Notes under the pieces: model-generated
What the model was told of the DNA's origin: nothing
Database searches by the model: none
What the model saw: the letters and a program-made list of their open reading frames with translations, nothing else
Source of the DNA: Phytopseudomonas dryadis
GTDB lineage: Bacteria > Pseudomonadota > Gammaproteobacteria > Pseudomonadales > Pseudomonadaceae
Reading direction: 5' to 3'
DNA length: 64,000 nucleotides
Assembly: GCF_004327355.1 (NCBI RefSeq)
Contig: NZ_QJUM01000024.1
Coordinates: 1-64,000, forward strand
In this document: one piece after another, positions 8,200 through 17,945 of the stretch
How positions within the stretch are numbered: position 1 is the stretch's first letter
How the letters are laid out: every line of letters starts with the position of its first letter
Translations under genes and position numbers: made by a program

Positions 8200-9006
8200 T
8201 CAGGCCAGCGGCCGCTCGGATGGCCGCCGGGCGCCGGCCACCAGCTTGTCGACGATGCGCGCCGCGGCGACCATGCCGAAGGTCGCGGTGACCATCATCA
8301 CCGCACCGAAACCACCGGCACAGTCCAGCCTGACCCCTTCGCCGACGAATGCCTTGCTCTGGCACACGCCGCCCTCGGCGGTCGGGTAGCGCAGCTGTTC
8401 GCTGGAGAACACACAGGGCACGCTGTAGTGGCGCCCCGGCGTGCGCGAGAACTGGTAGTCGCGGCGCAGGGTGGAGCGCACCTTGGCGGCCAGCGGATCG
8501 TTGAAGGTCTTGTTCAGATCGGCGACCTGGATCTGCGTCGGGTCGATCTGCCCACCGGCGCCGCCGGTGGTGACGATCTGGATCTTGCGGCGCTTGCACC
8601 AGGCGATCAGCGCCGCCTTGGCCGCGACGCTGTCGATGCAGTCGATCAGCCCATCGAGCTGCACGGTGATGTACTCGGCCATGCTGTCGCGGGTGACGAA
8701 ATCCGCCACCGGGTGCACCACGCACGCCGGATTGATCGCCCGCAGCCGCTCGGCCATCACCTCGACCTTGGCCCGGCCGACCTGGCCCTGCAGGGCATGG
8801 GCCTGGCGGTTGGTGTTGCTGACGCAGACATCGTCCAGGTCGAACAGGGAGATTTCGCCCACGCCGGAGCGCGCCAGCGCCTCGGCGGCCCAGGAGCCCA
8901 CGCCGCCGACACCGACCACCGCCACATGGGCGGCGGCCAGGCGCTCGGCGCCCTCGCGCCCATACAGGCGGGCGATTCCCGCGAAACGTTGCTCATCGAA
9001 CGACAT
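8200..9006 (-). CDS. tcdA: tRNA threonylcarbamoyladenosine dehydratase (CsdL/YgdL)
   Basis: A ThiF/E1-like ATP-dependent enzyme that cyclises t6A37 in tRNAs to ct6A. The 268-residue protein has the Rossmann ATP-binding VVGVGGVGSWAAEAL near residue 38, the SLFDLDDV strand and the R-N-R region SNTNRQAH. A hydrophobic C-terminal end is usual for this family. The ATG at 9006 follows a GGGGGAG ribosome site; an upstream in-frame start lacks family similarity. In E. coli it works with CsdA/CsdE, whose genes lie 3 kb away here. Confidence 0.9.
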   Translation of the reverse strand: MSFDEQRFAGIARLYGREGAERLAAAHVAVVGVGGVGSWAAEALARSGVGEISLFDLDDVCVSNTNRQAHALQGQVGRAKVEVMAERLRAINPACVVHPVADFVTRDSMAEYITVQLDGLIDCIDSVAAKAALIAWCKRRKIQIVTTGGAGGQIDPTQIQVADLNKTFNDPLAAKVRSTLRRDYQFSRTPGRHYSVPCVFSSEQLRYPTAEGGVCQSKAFVGEGVRLDCAGGFGAVMMVTATFGMVAAARIVDKLVAGARRPSERPLA

Positions 9007-9284
9007 GACGACTCCCCCAAACCACGCATTATAGGAAGCTCGTGGCGCCGACCCAAGCCCTCTGCCGGCGACGGAACACAAGCTGCCCGGCGCGCATGCA
9101 CTGGATCGCGCCTCTCCGGCGAGGTTGCCAGCGCCCCGCCGCAAGGCCTCTCACGAAGCGCTGCAGCCCAGGCGAAACGGGCGCTCGGGCCCATGCTATA
9201 CAGGCAAACGACGACGGAGTAGCATGCGCGCCAGCCAGCGTTCGTCGGCCCTTCCCCGTTCCACCTTCCGGAACCTGAAACCGC

Positions 9285-11885
9285 ATGCTTTCCCGCAAGT
9301 TCGGCCTCAATCTCATCGTGTTCCTCGCCATTGCCGCGCTGTTCACCGGTATCTGGGCGCTCTACAACCGCCCGGTGACGGCCCCCGACTGGCCCGAGCA
9401 GGTGTCCGGCTATTCCTTCTCGCCGTTCCGCCAGGGCCAGAACCCGCAGACCGGGACCTACCCCAGCGAGGCCGAGATCCGCGCGGACCTGGAACTGCTG
9501 GCGAAACAGACCGACAGCATCCGCACCTATTCGGTCGATGGCGCCCTGGAAAACGTGCCGCGCCTGGCCGAGGAATTCGGCCTGCGCGTGACCCTGGGCA
9601 TCTGGATCGGCCCCGACGAAACGCGCAACGAGCGCGAGATCGCCAAGGCCATCGAGATCGCCAACGATTCACGCAGCGTGGTGCGCGTGGTGGTCGGCAA
9701 CGAGGCGCTGTTCCGCCGCGAGGTCACCACCCGGCAACTGACGGCCTACATGGATCGCGTACGCGCGGCGGTGAAGGTGCCGGTGACCACCTCGGAACAG
9801 TGGCACATCTGGCAGGAGTACCCGGAACTGGCCGATCACGCCGACCTGATCGCCGCCCACGTGCTGCCCTACTGGGAATTCGTGCGCATGGAGGACGCCA
9901 CCCAGTTCGTCCTCGACCGCGCCCGCGACCTGAAGAAACTGTTTCCGAAGAAGCCGCTGCTGCTCTCGGAAGTCGGCTGGCCGAGCAACGGCCGCATGCG
10001 CGGCGGCGCCGACGCCAGCCAGGCCGACCAGGCCATCTACCTGCGCACCCTGGTGACCACGCTCAATGCCCAGGGCTACAACTATTTCGTCATCGAGGCC
10101 TTCGACCAGCCCTGGAAAGCCAGCGACGAAGGCTCGGTGGGCGCCTACTGGGGCGTGTACAACCTCGACCGGCAGCCCAAGTTCAATTTCACCGGTCCGG
10201 TGGTGGCCATTCCCCAGTGGCGCCTGCTGGCGGTCGCCTCGGTGGTCATGGCCCTGCTCTCCCTGGCCCTGCTGCTGATCGACGGCAGCGCCCTGCGCCA
10301 GCGCGGGCGCACCTTCCTCACCTTCGTCGCCTTCGCCGGCGGCTCGGCCCTGGTGTGGATCGGCTACGACTACAGCCAGCAGTACAGCACCTGGTTCAGC
10401 CTGCTGGTGGGCCTGTTGCTCGGGATCGGCGCCATCGGCGTGTTCATCGTGCTGCTCACCGAAGCCCACGAACTGGCCGAGACGGTGTGGACGCAGCAAC
10501 GCCGCCGCCCCTTCACCCCGATCCCCGGCGACAGCCCGTGCCGGCCCAAGGTCTCGATCCACGTGCCGTGCTATAACGAGCCACCGGAAATGGTCAAACA
10601 GACCCTCGACGCCCTGGCCAACCTCGACTACCCGGATTTCGAAGTCCTGATCATCGACAACAACACCCAGGACCCGGCGGTGTGGGAGCCGGTGCGCGAC
10701 TACTGCGAACAGCTCGGCCCGCGCTTCCGCTTCTTCCATGTCGCGCCGCTGCATGGCTTCAAGGGCGGCGCACTGAACTACATCCTGCCGCACACCGCGG
10801 CGGACGCCGAAGTGGTGGCGGTGATCGATTCGGACTACTGCGTCGACCGCAACTGGCTCAAGTACATGGTGCCGCACTTCTCCGACCCCTCGATCGCCGT
10901 GGTGCAATCGCCCCAGGACTACCGCGACGGCGAGGAAAGCACCTTCAAGAAACTCTGCTACGCCGAGTACAAGGGCTTTTTCCATATCGGCATGGTGACC
11001 CGCAACGACCGCAACGCGATCATCCAGCACGGCACCATGACCATGATCCGCCGCAGCGTCATGGACGAGCTGAAGTGGGCCGACTGGACCATCTGCGAAG
11101 ACGCCGAGCTGGGCCTGCGCGTGTTCGAGAAGGGCTACGCCGCGGCCTACGCCTACGACAGTTTCGGCAAGGGCCTGATGCCCGACACCTTCATCGATTA
11201 CAAGAAGCAGCGCTTCCGCTGGGCCTATGGCGCCATCCAGATCATGAAGGGCCATGCCCGCAGCCTGTTCAGCGGCCAGGGCAGCGAACTCAAGCGCGGC
11301 CAGCGCTATCACTTCATCGCCGGCTGGCTGCCGTGGATCGCCGACGGCCTGAACATCTTCTTCACCGCCGGCGCCCTGCTCTGGTCGGCGGCGATGATCA
11401 TCGTGCCGCAACGGGTCGACCCGCCGCTGCTGATCTTCGCCATCCCGCCCCTGGCCCTGTTCCTGTTCAAGGTCGGCAAGATCGTCTTCCTCTACCGGCG
11501 CGCGGTGGGCGTCGACCTGAAGGATGCCTTCTGTGCCGCTATCGCCGGCCTGGCGCTGTCGCACACCATCGCCAAGGCGGTGCTGTATGGCGCCTTCACC
11601 AAGACCATCCCGTTCTTCCGCACGCCGAAGATGCGCGCCAGCCACGGCCTGATGGTGGCCCTGGCGGAAGCCCGCGAAGAGGTGTTCATCATGCTCCTGC
11701 TGTGGGGCGCAGCCATCGGCATCGGCATCGTCCAGGGCATGCCCAGCGCCGACGTCAAGTTCTGGGTGACCATGCTGCTGGTGCAGTCCTTGCCCTACCT
11801 GGCCGCGCTGATCATGGCCCTGCTGTCGTCGCAGCCCAAGCCACTGGAAATCCCGGTGGTGCAGAGCGAGGCGGAGAAGGCCTGA
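9285..11885 (+). CDS. ndvB: Beta-glucan synthase NdvB-like: GH17 plus GT2 fusion
   Basis: An 866-residue inner-membrane protein. Residues ~10-28 form a membrane anchor, followed by a periplasmic GH17-like domain with the acid/base motif VGNEALFRRE and the nucleophile motif LSEVGWPSNG (about 228). Three helices lead to a cytosolic GT2 domain with VIDSDYC (about 513), EDAELGLR (about 605) and the KKQRFRW signature (about 641), then more helices. This is the architecture of P. aeruginosa NdvB, which makes cyclic beta-1,3-glucans linked to biofilm antibiotic tolerance. dapE follows directly, as in P. aeruginosa. Product chemistry here is inferred. Confidence 0.85.
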   Translation: MLSRKFGLNLIVFLAIAALFTGIWALYNRPVTAPDWPEQVSGYSFSPFRQGQNPQTGTYPSEAEIRADLELLAKQTDSIRTYSVDGALENVPRLAEEFGLRVTLGIWIGPDETRNEREIAKAIEIANDSRSVVRVVVGNEALFRREVTTRQLTAYMDRVRAAVKVPVTTSEQWHIWQEYPELADHADLIAAHVLPYWEFVRMEDATQFVLDRARDLKKLFPKKPLLLSEVGWPSNGRMRGGADASQADQAIYLRTLVTTLNAQGYNYFVIEAFDQPWKASDEGSVGAYWGVYNLDRQPKFNFTGPVVAIPQWRLLAVASVVMALLSLALLLIDGSALRQRGRTFLTFVAFAGGSALVWIGYDYSQQYSTWFSLLVGLLLGIGAIGVFIVLLTEAHELAETVWTQQRRRPFTPIPGDSPCRPKVSIHVPCYNEPPEMVKQTLDALANLDYPDFEVLIIDNNTQDPAVWEPVRDYCEQLGPRFRFFHVAPLHGFKGGALNYILPHTAADAEVVAVIDSDYCVDRNWLKYMVPHFSDPSIAVVQSPQDYRDGEESTFKKLCYAEYKGFFHIGMVTRNDRNAIIQHGTMTMIRRSVMDELKWADWTICEDAELGLRVFEKGYAAAYAYDSFGKGLMPDTFIDYKKQRFRWAYGAIQIMKGHARSLFSGQGSELKRGQRYHFIAGWLPWIADGLNIFFTAGALLWSAAMIIVPQRVDPPLLIFAIPPLALFLFKVGKIVFLYRRAVGVDLKDAFCAAIAGLALSHTIAKAVLYGAFTKTIPFFRTPKMRASHGLMVALAEAREEVFIMLLLWGAAIGIGIVQGMPSADVKFWVTMLLVQSLPYLAALIMALLSSQPKPLEIPVVQSEAEKA

Positions 11886-11902
11886 GCATAGTTCGCGCCC
11901 TG

Positions 11903-11976
11903 CCCTGGGTATCGCTTCGCTCAACGCCAGGCTACCGATGCGAGGCGTAGCCCGGGTGGAGCGAAGCGATAGCCGG
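11903..11976. repeat. Long palindromic repeat, copy 2
   Basis: The arms ctgggtatcgcttcgctcaacgccaggctac and gtagcccgggtggagcgaagcgatag form a long imperfect hairpin right after ndvB. It could serve as a transcription end or 3' protective structure. Confidence 0.75.
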
Positions 11977-12083
11977 GAGCCGTTCCACCGGGGGCAATGA
12001 CGACCGAACGCCTACGAGGCAAGCGCGTTTTGCTTTAAGCTATGCGCCCTTTCCCGCCCCGAAACGCTTTACCGGAGTTCCCC

Positions 12084-13226
12084 ATGACGGCCCTGTCCCC
12101 CACCCTCGAGCTCGCCTGCGACCTGATCCGTCGCCCGTCCGTCACGCCTGTGGACGAAGGCTGCCAGGAGCTGATGATGCGCCGGCTGGCCGCGCTGGGC
12201 TTCGTCATCGAGCCGATGCGCATCGAGGAGGTGGAGAATTTCTGGGCCAGCCATGGCGACCGCGACGGCCCGGTGCTGTGCTTCGCCGGGCATACCGACG
12301 TGGTGCCCACCGGGCCGCTGCAGGCCTGGCAGCACCAGCCGTTCGAGGCGCTGATCGACGAACAAGGCATGCTCTGCGGGCGTGGCGCGGCGGACATGAA
12401 AGGCAGCCTGGCGGCAATGATCGTCGCCGTCGAACGCTTCGTCGCCGATCACCCGAACCACCAGGGGCGCATCGCCTTCCTCATCACCAGCGACGAAGAA
12501 GGCCCGGCACACCACGGCACCAAGGCCGTGGTCGAGCGCCTCGCCGCGCGCAACGAGCGCCTGGACTGGTGCATCGTCGGTGAACCCTCGAGCACCTCGC
12601 TGGTGGGCGACGTGGTGAAGAACGGCCGTCGCGGCTCCCTCGGCGCGACCCTGACCGTGCGCGGCATCCAGGGCCATGTCGCCTATCCGCACCTGGCCAG
12701 GAACCCGATTCACCTCGCCGCCCCGGCCCTGGCCGAACTGGCCGCCGAGCACTGGGACGACGGCAACGCCTTCTTCCCGCCGACCAGCTTCCAGGTGTCC
12801 AACCTCAACGCCGGCACCGGCGCCAGCAACGTGGTTCCGGGGGAGCTGACGGCGGTGTTCAACTTCCGTTTCTCCACCGAGTCCACGGTCGAAGGCCTGC
12901 AGCGACGGGTCAACGCCATCTGCGACAAGCACGGCCTGGATTACCACATCGACTGGGCGCTGTCGGGCCTGCCGTTCCTCACCGAGCCCGGCGCCCTGCT
13001 CGACGCGGTGAGCGCCAGCATCCGCTCGGTGACCGGCCGCGAGACCAGCCCGAGCACCAGCGGCGGCACCTCCGATGGCCGTTTCATCGCCACCCTCGGT
13101 ACCCAGGTGGTCGAACTCGGTCCGGTCAACGCCACCATCCACCAGATCAACGAGCGCATCCTCGCCAGCGACCTCGACGTGCTCACCGAGATCTACTACC
13201 AGACCCTGGTCAAGCTGCTCGCCTGA
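12084..13226 (+). CDS. dapE: Succinyl-diaminopimelate desuccinylase
   Basis: A dizinc M20 peptidase-family enzyme that hydrolyses N-succinyl-LL-diaminopimelate in the lysine/peptidoglycan pathway. The 380-residue length is normal. Metal and catalytic motifs are present: FAGHTDVVPTG, GRGAADMKG, SDEEGPA and the C-terminal SGGTSDGRF. The ATG at 12084 (MTALSPTLEL) matches the usual start of the family; the open frame extends upstream without support. The stop overlaps the start of rlmA by one base. Confidence 0.95.
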   Translation: MTALSPTLELACDLIRRPSVTPVDEGCQELMMRRLAALGFVIEPMRIEEVENFWASHGDRDGPVLCFAGHTDVVPTGPLQAWQHQPFEALIDEQGMLCGRGAADMKGSLAAMIVAVERFVADHPNHQGRIAFLITSDEEGPAHHGTKAVVERLAARNERLDWCIVGEPSSTSLVGDVVKNGRRGSLGATLTVRGIQGHVAYPHLARNPIHLAAPALAELAAEHWDDGNAFFPPTSFQVSNLNAGTGASNVVPGELTAVFNFRFSTESTVEGLQRRVNAICDKHGLDYHIDWALSGLPFLTEPGALLDAVSASIRSVTGRETSPSTSGGTSDGRFIATLGTQVVELGPVNATIHQINERILASDLDVLTEIYYQTLVKLLA

Positions 13227-14035
13227 TGCTGACCTGCCCGATCTGCCAGGCGCCGCTGCAGGCCGTCGACAACGGCGTCGTCTGCCCGGCCAGGCACCGC
13301 TTCGACCGCGCCCGCCAGGGCTATCTGAACCTGCTGCCGGTGCAGCACAAGAACAGCCGCGAGCCCGGCGACAATGCCGCCATGGTCGAGGCCCGCCGGC
13401 GCTTTCTCGATGGCGGTCACTATGCGCCGCTGGCCGCCCGGCTGGCGGAACTGGCGGCTGGCTACGGGCCGCAGCGCTGGCTGGATATCGGTTGCGGCGA
13501 GGGTTATTACAGCGCACGGATCGCCGAGGCGCTGCCCGCTGCCGAAGGCTATGCCCTGGACATCTCCCGCGAGGCGGTGAAACGCGCCTGCAAGCGCGCA
13601 CCGCAACTCGACTGGCTGGTCGCCAGCATGGCCCGCGTGCCCCTGGCGGACGCCAGTTGCCAGTTGCTGGCCAGCGTGTTCAGCCCGCTGGACTGGCAGG
13701 AGGCCAGGCGCCTGCTTGCCCCCGGCGGCGGCCTGCTGCGCATGGGGCCAACCCGTGACCACCTGATGCAGTTGCGCCAGAAGCTCTACGACGAAGTACG
13801 CGACTATGACGACCAGAAACACCTCGAGCTGATCCCGCCGGGCATGCGCCTGGCCCACAGCGAAACCCTGAGCTTCGCCCTGCAGCTCGACAGCCCGCAG
13901 GCGCGCGCCGACCTGCTGGCGATGACGCCCCACGGCTGGCGCGCCAGTGCCGAACGCCGCGCCGCGGTCATTGCCGACCCCTTCGAAGTGACCGTGGCCA
14001 TCCGCTACGATTGGATCGAGCGTGACGCGTCTTGA
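13226..14035 (+). CDS. rlmA: 23S rRNA (guanine(745)-N1)-methyltransferase
   Basis: Methylates G745 of 23S rRNA using SAM. The protein (269 residues) opens with the zinc-binding cluster CPIC...C...H (Cys4, Cys7, Cys20, His24) typical of RlmA(I), followed by the SAM motif WLDIGCGEGYYSA at about 88 and the RlmA-like MGPTRDHL segment. TGATG overlap with dapE means coupled translation, an arrangement also known in P. aeruginosa. Confidence 0.92.
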   Translation: MLTCPICQAPLQAVDNGVVCPARHRFDRARQGYLNLLPVQHKNSREPGDNAAMVEARRRFLDGGHYAPLAARLAELAAGYGPQRWLDIGCGEGYYSARIAEALPAAEGYALDISREAVKRACKRAPQLDWLVASMARVPLADASCQLLASVFSPLDWQEARRLLAPGGGLLRMGPTRDHLMQLRQKLYDEVRDYDDQKHLELIPPGMRLAHSETLSFALQLDSPQARADLLAMTPHGWRASAERRAAVIADPFEVTVAIRYDWIERDAS

Positions 14036-14075
14036 ACGCCCCCAGAGTCTGTTGACCTGCCCAACGAGGATGACC

Positions 14076-14447
14076 ATGCGCCAACCGGATATCGAGATCT
14101 ACCTGAAGGATGCCGATCACCAGGCGATCGCCACCTGGCTGAGCGAGGCGCTAGGCCCCTGCAGCCCCTGGCAGCAGAAGGGCCAGACCTTCAAGTGCCG
14201 GGCCGGCGAGGTGCCGGTGACCTGGCTGCCGAAAGCCGTGGGCAAATGGCACAGCCTGTACCTGGAGAGCGACGCCACCCCCTGGGCCGACGACCTCGCC
14301 TGCGCCCGGGCCGCCTTCGCCGCACTGGCCGTGGAAGTCCGCTGCGCACCGGGTAGCTGGCAGGAAGAGGAAAGCGACGAGCAGGCCGACCAGTGGCTGC
14401 GCATCAGCGCCGATGGCGTCGAGGAAATCACCTGGCGCACGGGCTGA
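14076..14447 (+). CDS. Conserved hypothetical protein
   Basis: A 123-residue soluble, acidic protein with no signal peptide or membrane segment. It begins MRQPDIEIYLKDAD; this ATG follows a GAGG ribosome site at proper spacing, which favours it over the ATG six bases upstream. It has no motif I can assign. The position after dapE-rlmA is shared with P. aeruginosa, where the homolog is also of unknown function. Confidence 0.7.
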   Translation: MRQPDIEIYLKDADHQAIATWLSEALGPCSPWQQKGQTFKCRAGEVPVTWLPKAVGKWHSLYLESDATPWADDLACARAAFAALAVEVRCAPGSWQEEESDEQADQWLRISADGVEEITWRTG

Positions 14448-14465
14448 CAGGAGCATGCGCTTTCT

Positions 14466-14554
14466 CCCCGTATCGTTTCGCTCAACCCGGGCTACGGGTT
14501 GAGCAAGCACCTCCATCCCGTAGCCTGGCGTTGAGCGAAACGATACCCAGGTTC
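14466..14554. repeat. Long palindromic repeat, copy 3
   Basis: Left arm ccgtatcgtttcgctcaacccgg and right arm gttgagcgaaacgatacccagg form a ~30-bp stem, placed just after the end of the previous operon. It probably marks a transcript end. Confidence 0.8.
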
Positions 14555-14984
14555 AGGCACCATCGCGCCGACGCCCCCCCCAGAAGCCGGGCAATCCCAG
14601 CCAGGCAATTTGTAGCATCGAGTCAACCACGCTACAAAAACAGCAAGAACCCTTGCCGAATACCCGTTCAATGCCCTGTAAACGATATCGAACGGTGCGA
14701 CACTGCGCCGCACACCACTCGATAGCAAGCTATCCTATTTTCAGAAATTTATTCTCTATAGCTCTATTTTCTCGGATCTTATCGACAAGATATGATTTTT
14801 TATCCGAATAATTCCGCATGAAAAATAACAATATCTCCTATAACTTGTAGTCATGGAAAATAAACACTCCATGAATATTGATTACTGATCGGCTTCCTTT
14901 GCAGAATGCGGACTATCGACTTTAGTCGATGCCGTACCTCCGTCGCCCTCGGGCGAATCTGCAACGATCGCAGGAGATGCAAGC
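14555..14984. other. AT-rich leader region upstream of pntAA
   Basis: This 430-base gap has no gene. About 14720-14900 is strikingly AT-rich compared with the surroundings and contains small inverted repeats such as atcttatcgacaagat. It is the likely promoter and leader of the pnt operon; exact promoter boxes cannot be fixed by eye. Confidence 0.5.
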
Positions 14985-16103
14985 GTGCACATTGGTGTTC
15001 CCCTCGAAACCCATGCAGGCGAGACGCGGGTTGCCGCGACGCCGGAAACCATCAAGAAGCTGATCGGCCAGGGCCATCAGGTCACCGTACAGAGCGGAGC
15101 CGGCGCCGGCGCCAGCATTCCCGACAGCGCCTACGAGGCCGCTGGCGCCAGCATCGGCGATGCCGCTGCGGCGTTCGCCGCCGACCTGGTACTCAAGGTC
15201 GTCGCACCGAACGAAAGCGAACTGGCGCAGATCAGGGCCGGCGCCGTGCTGGTCGGCATGCTCGATCCGTTCAGCAACGACACCCTTTCCCGCCTGAACG
15301 CCCGGGGCGTCACCGCCTTCGCCCTGGAGGCCGCGCCGCGCACCTCGCGCGCCCAGAGCCTGGACGTGCTGTCCTCCCAGGCCAATATCGCCGGCTACAA
15401 GGCGGTGCTGCTGGCGGCCCACCACTACCCGCGCTTTATGCCCATGCTGATGACCGCCGCCGGCACCGTGAAAGCCGCCCGTGTGCTGATCCTCGGCGCC
15501 GGCGTGGCCGGCCTGCAGGCGATCGCCACGGCCAGACGCCTGGGCGCGGTGATCGAGGCCTCCGACGTGCGCCCGGCGGTGAAGGAGCAGATCGAATCCC
15601 TCGGCGCCAAGTTCGTCGACGTACCGTTCGAGACCGACGAGGAGCGCGAATGCGCCGAAGGCGTCGGCGGTTATGCGCGGCCCATGCCGGCCTCGTGGAT
15701 GGAACGCCAGGCCAGGGCCGTGCACGAGCGCGCCAGGCAGGCCGACATCGTCATCACCACCGCACTGATTCCCGGGCGCAAGGCGCCGACGCTGCTGCAC
15801 GAGGCCACCGTCGCCGAGATGAAGCCCGGCTCGGTGGTCATCGACCTGGCCGCCAGCCAGGGCGGCAACTGCCCGCTGACCGAGCTGGACAAGGTGGTGG
15901 TCAGGCACGGCGTGACCTTGGTCGGCCACGGCAACCTGCCGGCGCTGGCCGCCGCCGACGCCTCGGCCCTGTATGCGCGCAACCTGCTCGACTTCCTCAA
16001 GCTGGTGATCAGGGACGGCGCCTTCCACCTCGACCTGGAAGACGACATCGTCGCCGCCTGCCTGATGTGCCACAACGGCGAGCTCGTGCGCGTCAACCCA
16101 TGA
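14985..16103 (+). CDS. pntAA: NAD(P) transhydrogenase, alpha subunit part 1 (domain I)
   Basis: The NAD(H)-binding cytosolic domain of the proton-translocating transhydrogenase, which drives NADPH formation with the proton gradient. The 372-residue protein begins at GTG after a GGAG ribosome site (VHIGVPLETHAGETRVAATPE; two parts of the alanine dehydrogenase/PNT N-terminal signature). The Rossmann motif ILGAGVAGLQAIA lies near residue 170. In contrast to the single E. coli pntA, alpha is split into two genes here, as in other pseudomonads and alphaproteobacteria. Confidence 0.93.
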   Translation: MHIGVPLETHAGETRVAATPETIKKLIGQGHQVTVQSGAGAGASIPDSAYEAAGASIGDAAAAFAADLVLKVVAPNESELAQIRAGAVLVGMLDPFSNDTLSRLNARGVTAFALEAAPRTSRAQSLDVLSSQANIAGYKAVLLAAHHYPRFMPMLMTAAGTVKAARVLILGAGVAGLQAIATARRLGAVIEASDVRPAVKEQIESLGAKFVDVPFETDEERECAEGVGGYARPMPASWMERQARAVHERARQADIVITTALIPGRKAPTLLHEATVAEMKPGSVVIDLAASQGGNCPLTELDKVVVRHGVTLVGHGNLPALAAADASALYARNLLDFLKLVIRDGAFHLDLEDDIVAACLMCHNGELVRVNP

Positions 16104-16156
16104 CGGCCCCCTCTCCCGCGGAGCGGGCAAACCACTCTTAGAAAAGGATCACTCCG

Positions 16157-16486
16157 ATGGATCTGATTGCCGACGGCATCTACAACCTGATCATCTTCGT
16201 GCTGGCCATCTATGTCGGCTACCACGTGGTATGGAACGTCACCCCCGCCCTGCACACCCCGCTGATGGCCGTGACCAACGCGATCTCCGCGATCGTCATC
16301 GTCGGCGCCATGCTCGCCGCCGCGCTGACCGTCACCCCGCTGGGCAAGACCATGGGCACCCTGGCCGTGGCCCTGGCGGCGGTCAACGTCTTCGGGGGCT
16401 TCCTGGTCACCCGGCGCATGCTGGAAATGTTCAAGAAGAAAGCCCCGAAAGCCCAGGTGGCTGCCACCCAGGAAGAGAGCCACTGA
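16157..16486 (+). CDS. pntAB: NAD(P) transhydrogenase, alpha subunit part 2 (membrane)
   Basis: A 109-residue protein with three to four hydrophobic helices that forms part of the proton channel (domain II). The motif GYHVVWNVTPALHTPLMAVTNAIS is conserved in this subunit. An AAGGAT ribosome site precedes the ATG, and the gene stops one base before pntB. Confidence 0.92.
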   Translation: MDLIADGIYNLIIFVLAIYVGYHVVWNVTPALHTPLMAVTNAISAIVIVGAMLAAALTVTPLGKTMGTLAVALAAVNVFGGFLVTRRMLEMFKKKAPKAQVAATQEESH

Positions 16487-16487
16487 G

Positions 16488-17936
16488 ATGAGCATGAACC
16501 TGATCACCCTCCTCTACCTGGTCGCTTCGGTGTGCTTCATCCAGGCGCTCAAGGGCTTGTCGCACCCGACCACCTCGCGACGCGGCAATGCCTTCGGCAT
16601 GCTCGGCATGAGCATCGCCGTGCTCACCACCCTGGGTCTGATCCACAAGCTCGGCAGCGAGCTGGCGCTACAGGGCATCGGCTACGTGATCGTCGGCCTG
16701 CTGGTCGGTGGCAGCGCCGGTTCGATCATGGCCAAGCGCGTCGAGATGACCAAGATGCCCGAACTGGTCGCCTTCATGCACAGCATGATCGGCCTGGCCG
16801 CGGTGTTCATCGCCATCGCCGCCGTGGTCGAACCGCAATCGCTGGGCATCGTCGCCGCCATCAGCGATCCGATCCCCCATGGCAACCGCCTGGAACTGTT
16901 CCTCGGCGCGGCCATCGGCGCCATCACCTTCTCCGGCTCGGTGATCGCCTTCGGAAAACTGTCTGGCCGGCTCGTATTTGGGCGGAAGTTCCGCCTGTTC
17001 CAGGGCGCGCCGGTACAGTTCGCCGGCCAGCACCTGATCAACCTGGCGGTCGGCTTGGCGATCGTCGGCCTGGGCCTGATGTTCACCTTCACCGGCAACC
17101 TGACCGCGTTCGCCGCGCTGGTGGCCCTGGCCTTCATCATCGGCGTGCTGATCATCATCCCCATCGGCGGCGCCGATATGCCGGTGGTGGTGTCCATGCT
17201 CAACAGCTACTCGGGCTGGGCGGCGGCGGGCATCGGCTTCTCGCTGAACAACTCGATGCTGATCATCGCCGGTTCGCTGGTCGGTTCCAGCGGCGCGATC
17301 CTCTCCTACATCATGTGCAAGGCGATGAACCGCTCGTTCTTCAACGTCATCCTCGGCGGCTTCGGCGGCGCGACGGATGCCGGCCCGGCCACGGGCAGCC
17401 AGGAACAACGCCCGGTCAAATCCGGCTCGGCCGACGACGCCGCGTTCCTGCTGAGCAACGCCGACAGCGTGATCATCGTGCCCGGCTACGGCCTGGCGGT
17501 GGCCCGCGCCCAGCATGCGCTGATGGAACTGACCGAGAAGCTGAGCCACCGGGGGGTGACCGTGAAATATGCGATCCATCCGGTCGCCGGGCGCATGCCG
17601 GGGCACATGAACGTGTTGCTGGCCGAGGCCGAGGTGCCCTACGAGCAGGTGTTCGAGATGGAGGACATCAACGCCGAATTCGGCCAGGCCGACGTGGTGC
17701 TGGTGCTCGGCGCCAACGACGTGGTCAACCCGGCGGCGAAGAACGATCCCAAGTCGCCGATCGCCGGCATGCCGATCCTCGAGGCGTACAAGGCCAAGAC
17801 GGTGATCGTCAACAAGCGTTCCATGTCGACCGGCTATGCCGGCCTGGACAACGAACTGTTCTACCTGGACAAGACCATGATGGTCTTCGGCGATGCCAAG
17901 AAGGTCATCGAGGACATGGTCAAGGCCGTGGACTGA
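16488..17936 (+). CDS. pntB: NAD(P) transhydrogenase, beta subunit
   Basis: Carries the remaining membrane helices (about residues 1-270) and the NADP(H)-binding domain III (about 300-482). Visible motifs are VPGYGLAVARAQHA, HPVAGRMPGHMNVLLAEA, VLGANDVVNPAA and KRSMSTGYAG, all typical of domain III. The length of 482 is normal. It is the last gene of the three-gene operon and is followed by a terminator-like hairpin. Confidence 0.94.
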   Translation: MSMNLITLLYLVASVCFIQALKGLSHPTTSRRGNAFGMLGMSIAVLTTLGLIHKLGSELALQGIGYVIVGLLVGGSAGSIMAKRVEMTKMPELVAFMHSMIGLAAVFIAIAAVVEPQSLGIVAAISDPIPHGNRLELFLGAAIGAITFSGSVIAFGKLSGRLVFGRKFRLFQGAPVQFAGQHLINLAVGLAIVGLGLMFTFTGNLTAFAALVALAFIIGVLIIIPIGGADMPVVVSMLNSYSGWAAAGIGFSLNNSMLIIAGSLVGSSGAILSYIMCKAMNRSFFNVILGGFGGATDAGPATGSQEQRPVKSGSADDAAFLLSNADSVIIVPGYGLAVARAQHALMELTEKLSHRGVTVKYAIHPVAGRMPGHMNVLLAEAEVPYEQVFEMEDINAEFGQADVVLVLGANDVVNPAAKNDPKSPIAGMPILEAYKAKTVIVNKRSMSTGYAGLDNELFYLDKTMMVFGDAKKVIEDMVKAVD

Positions 17937-17945
17937 CTACCGCCG

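Noticed and set aside
9669..11924. Long minus-strand open frame opposite ndvB
   Set aside because: The product is low-complexity His/Gln/Gly/Val-rich without motifs, and ndvB on the other strand has full family motifs.
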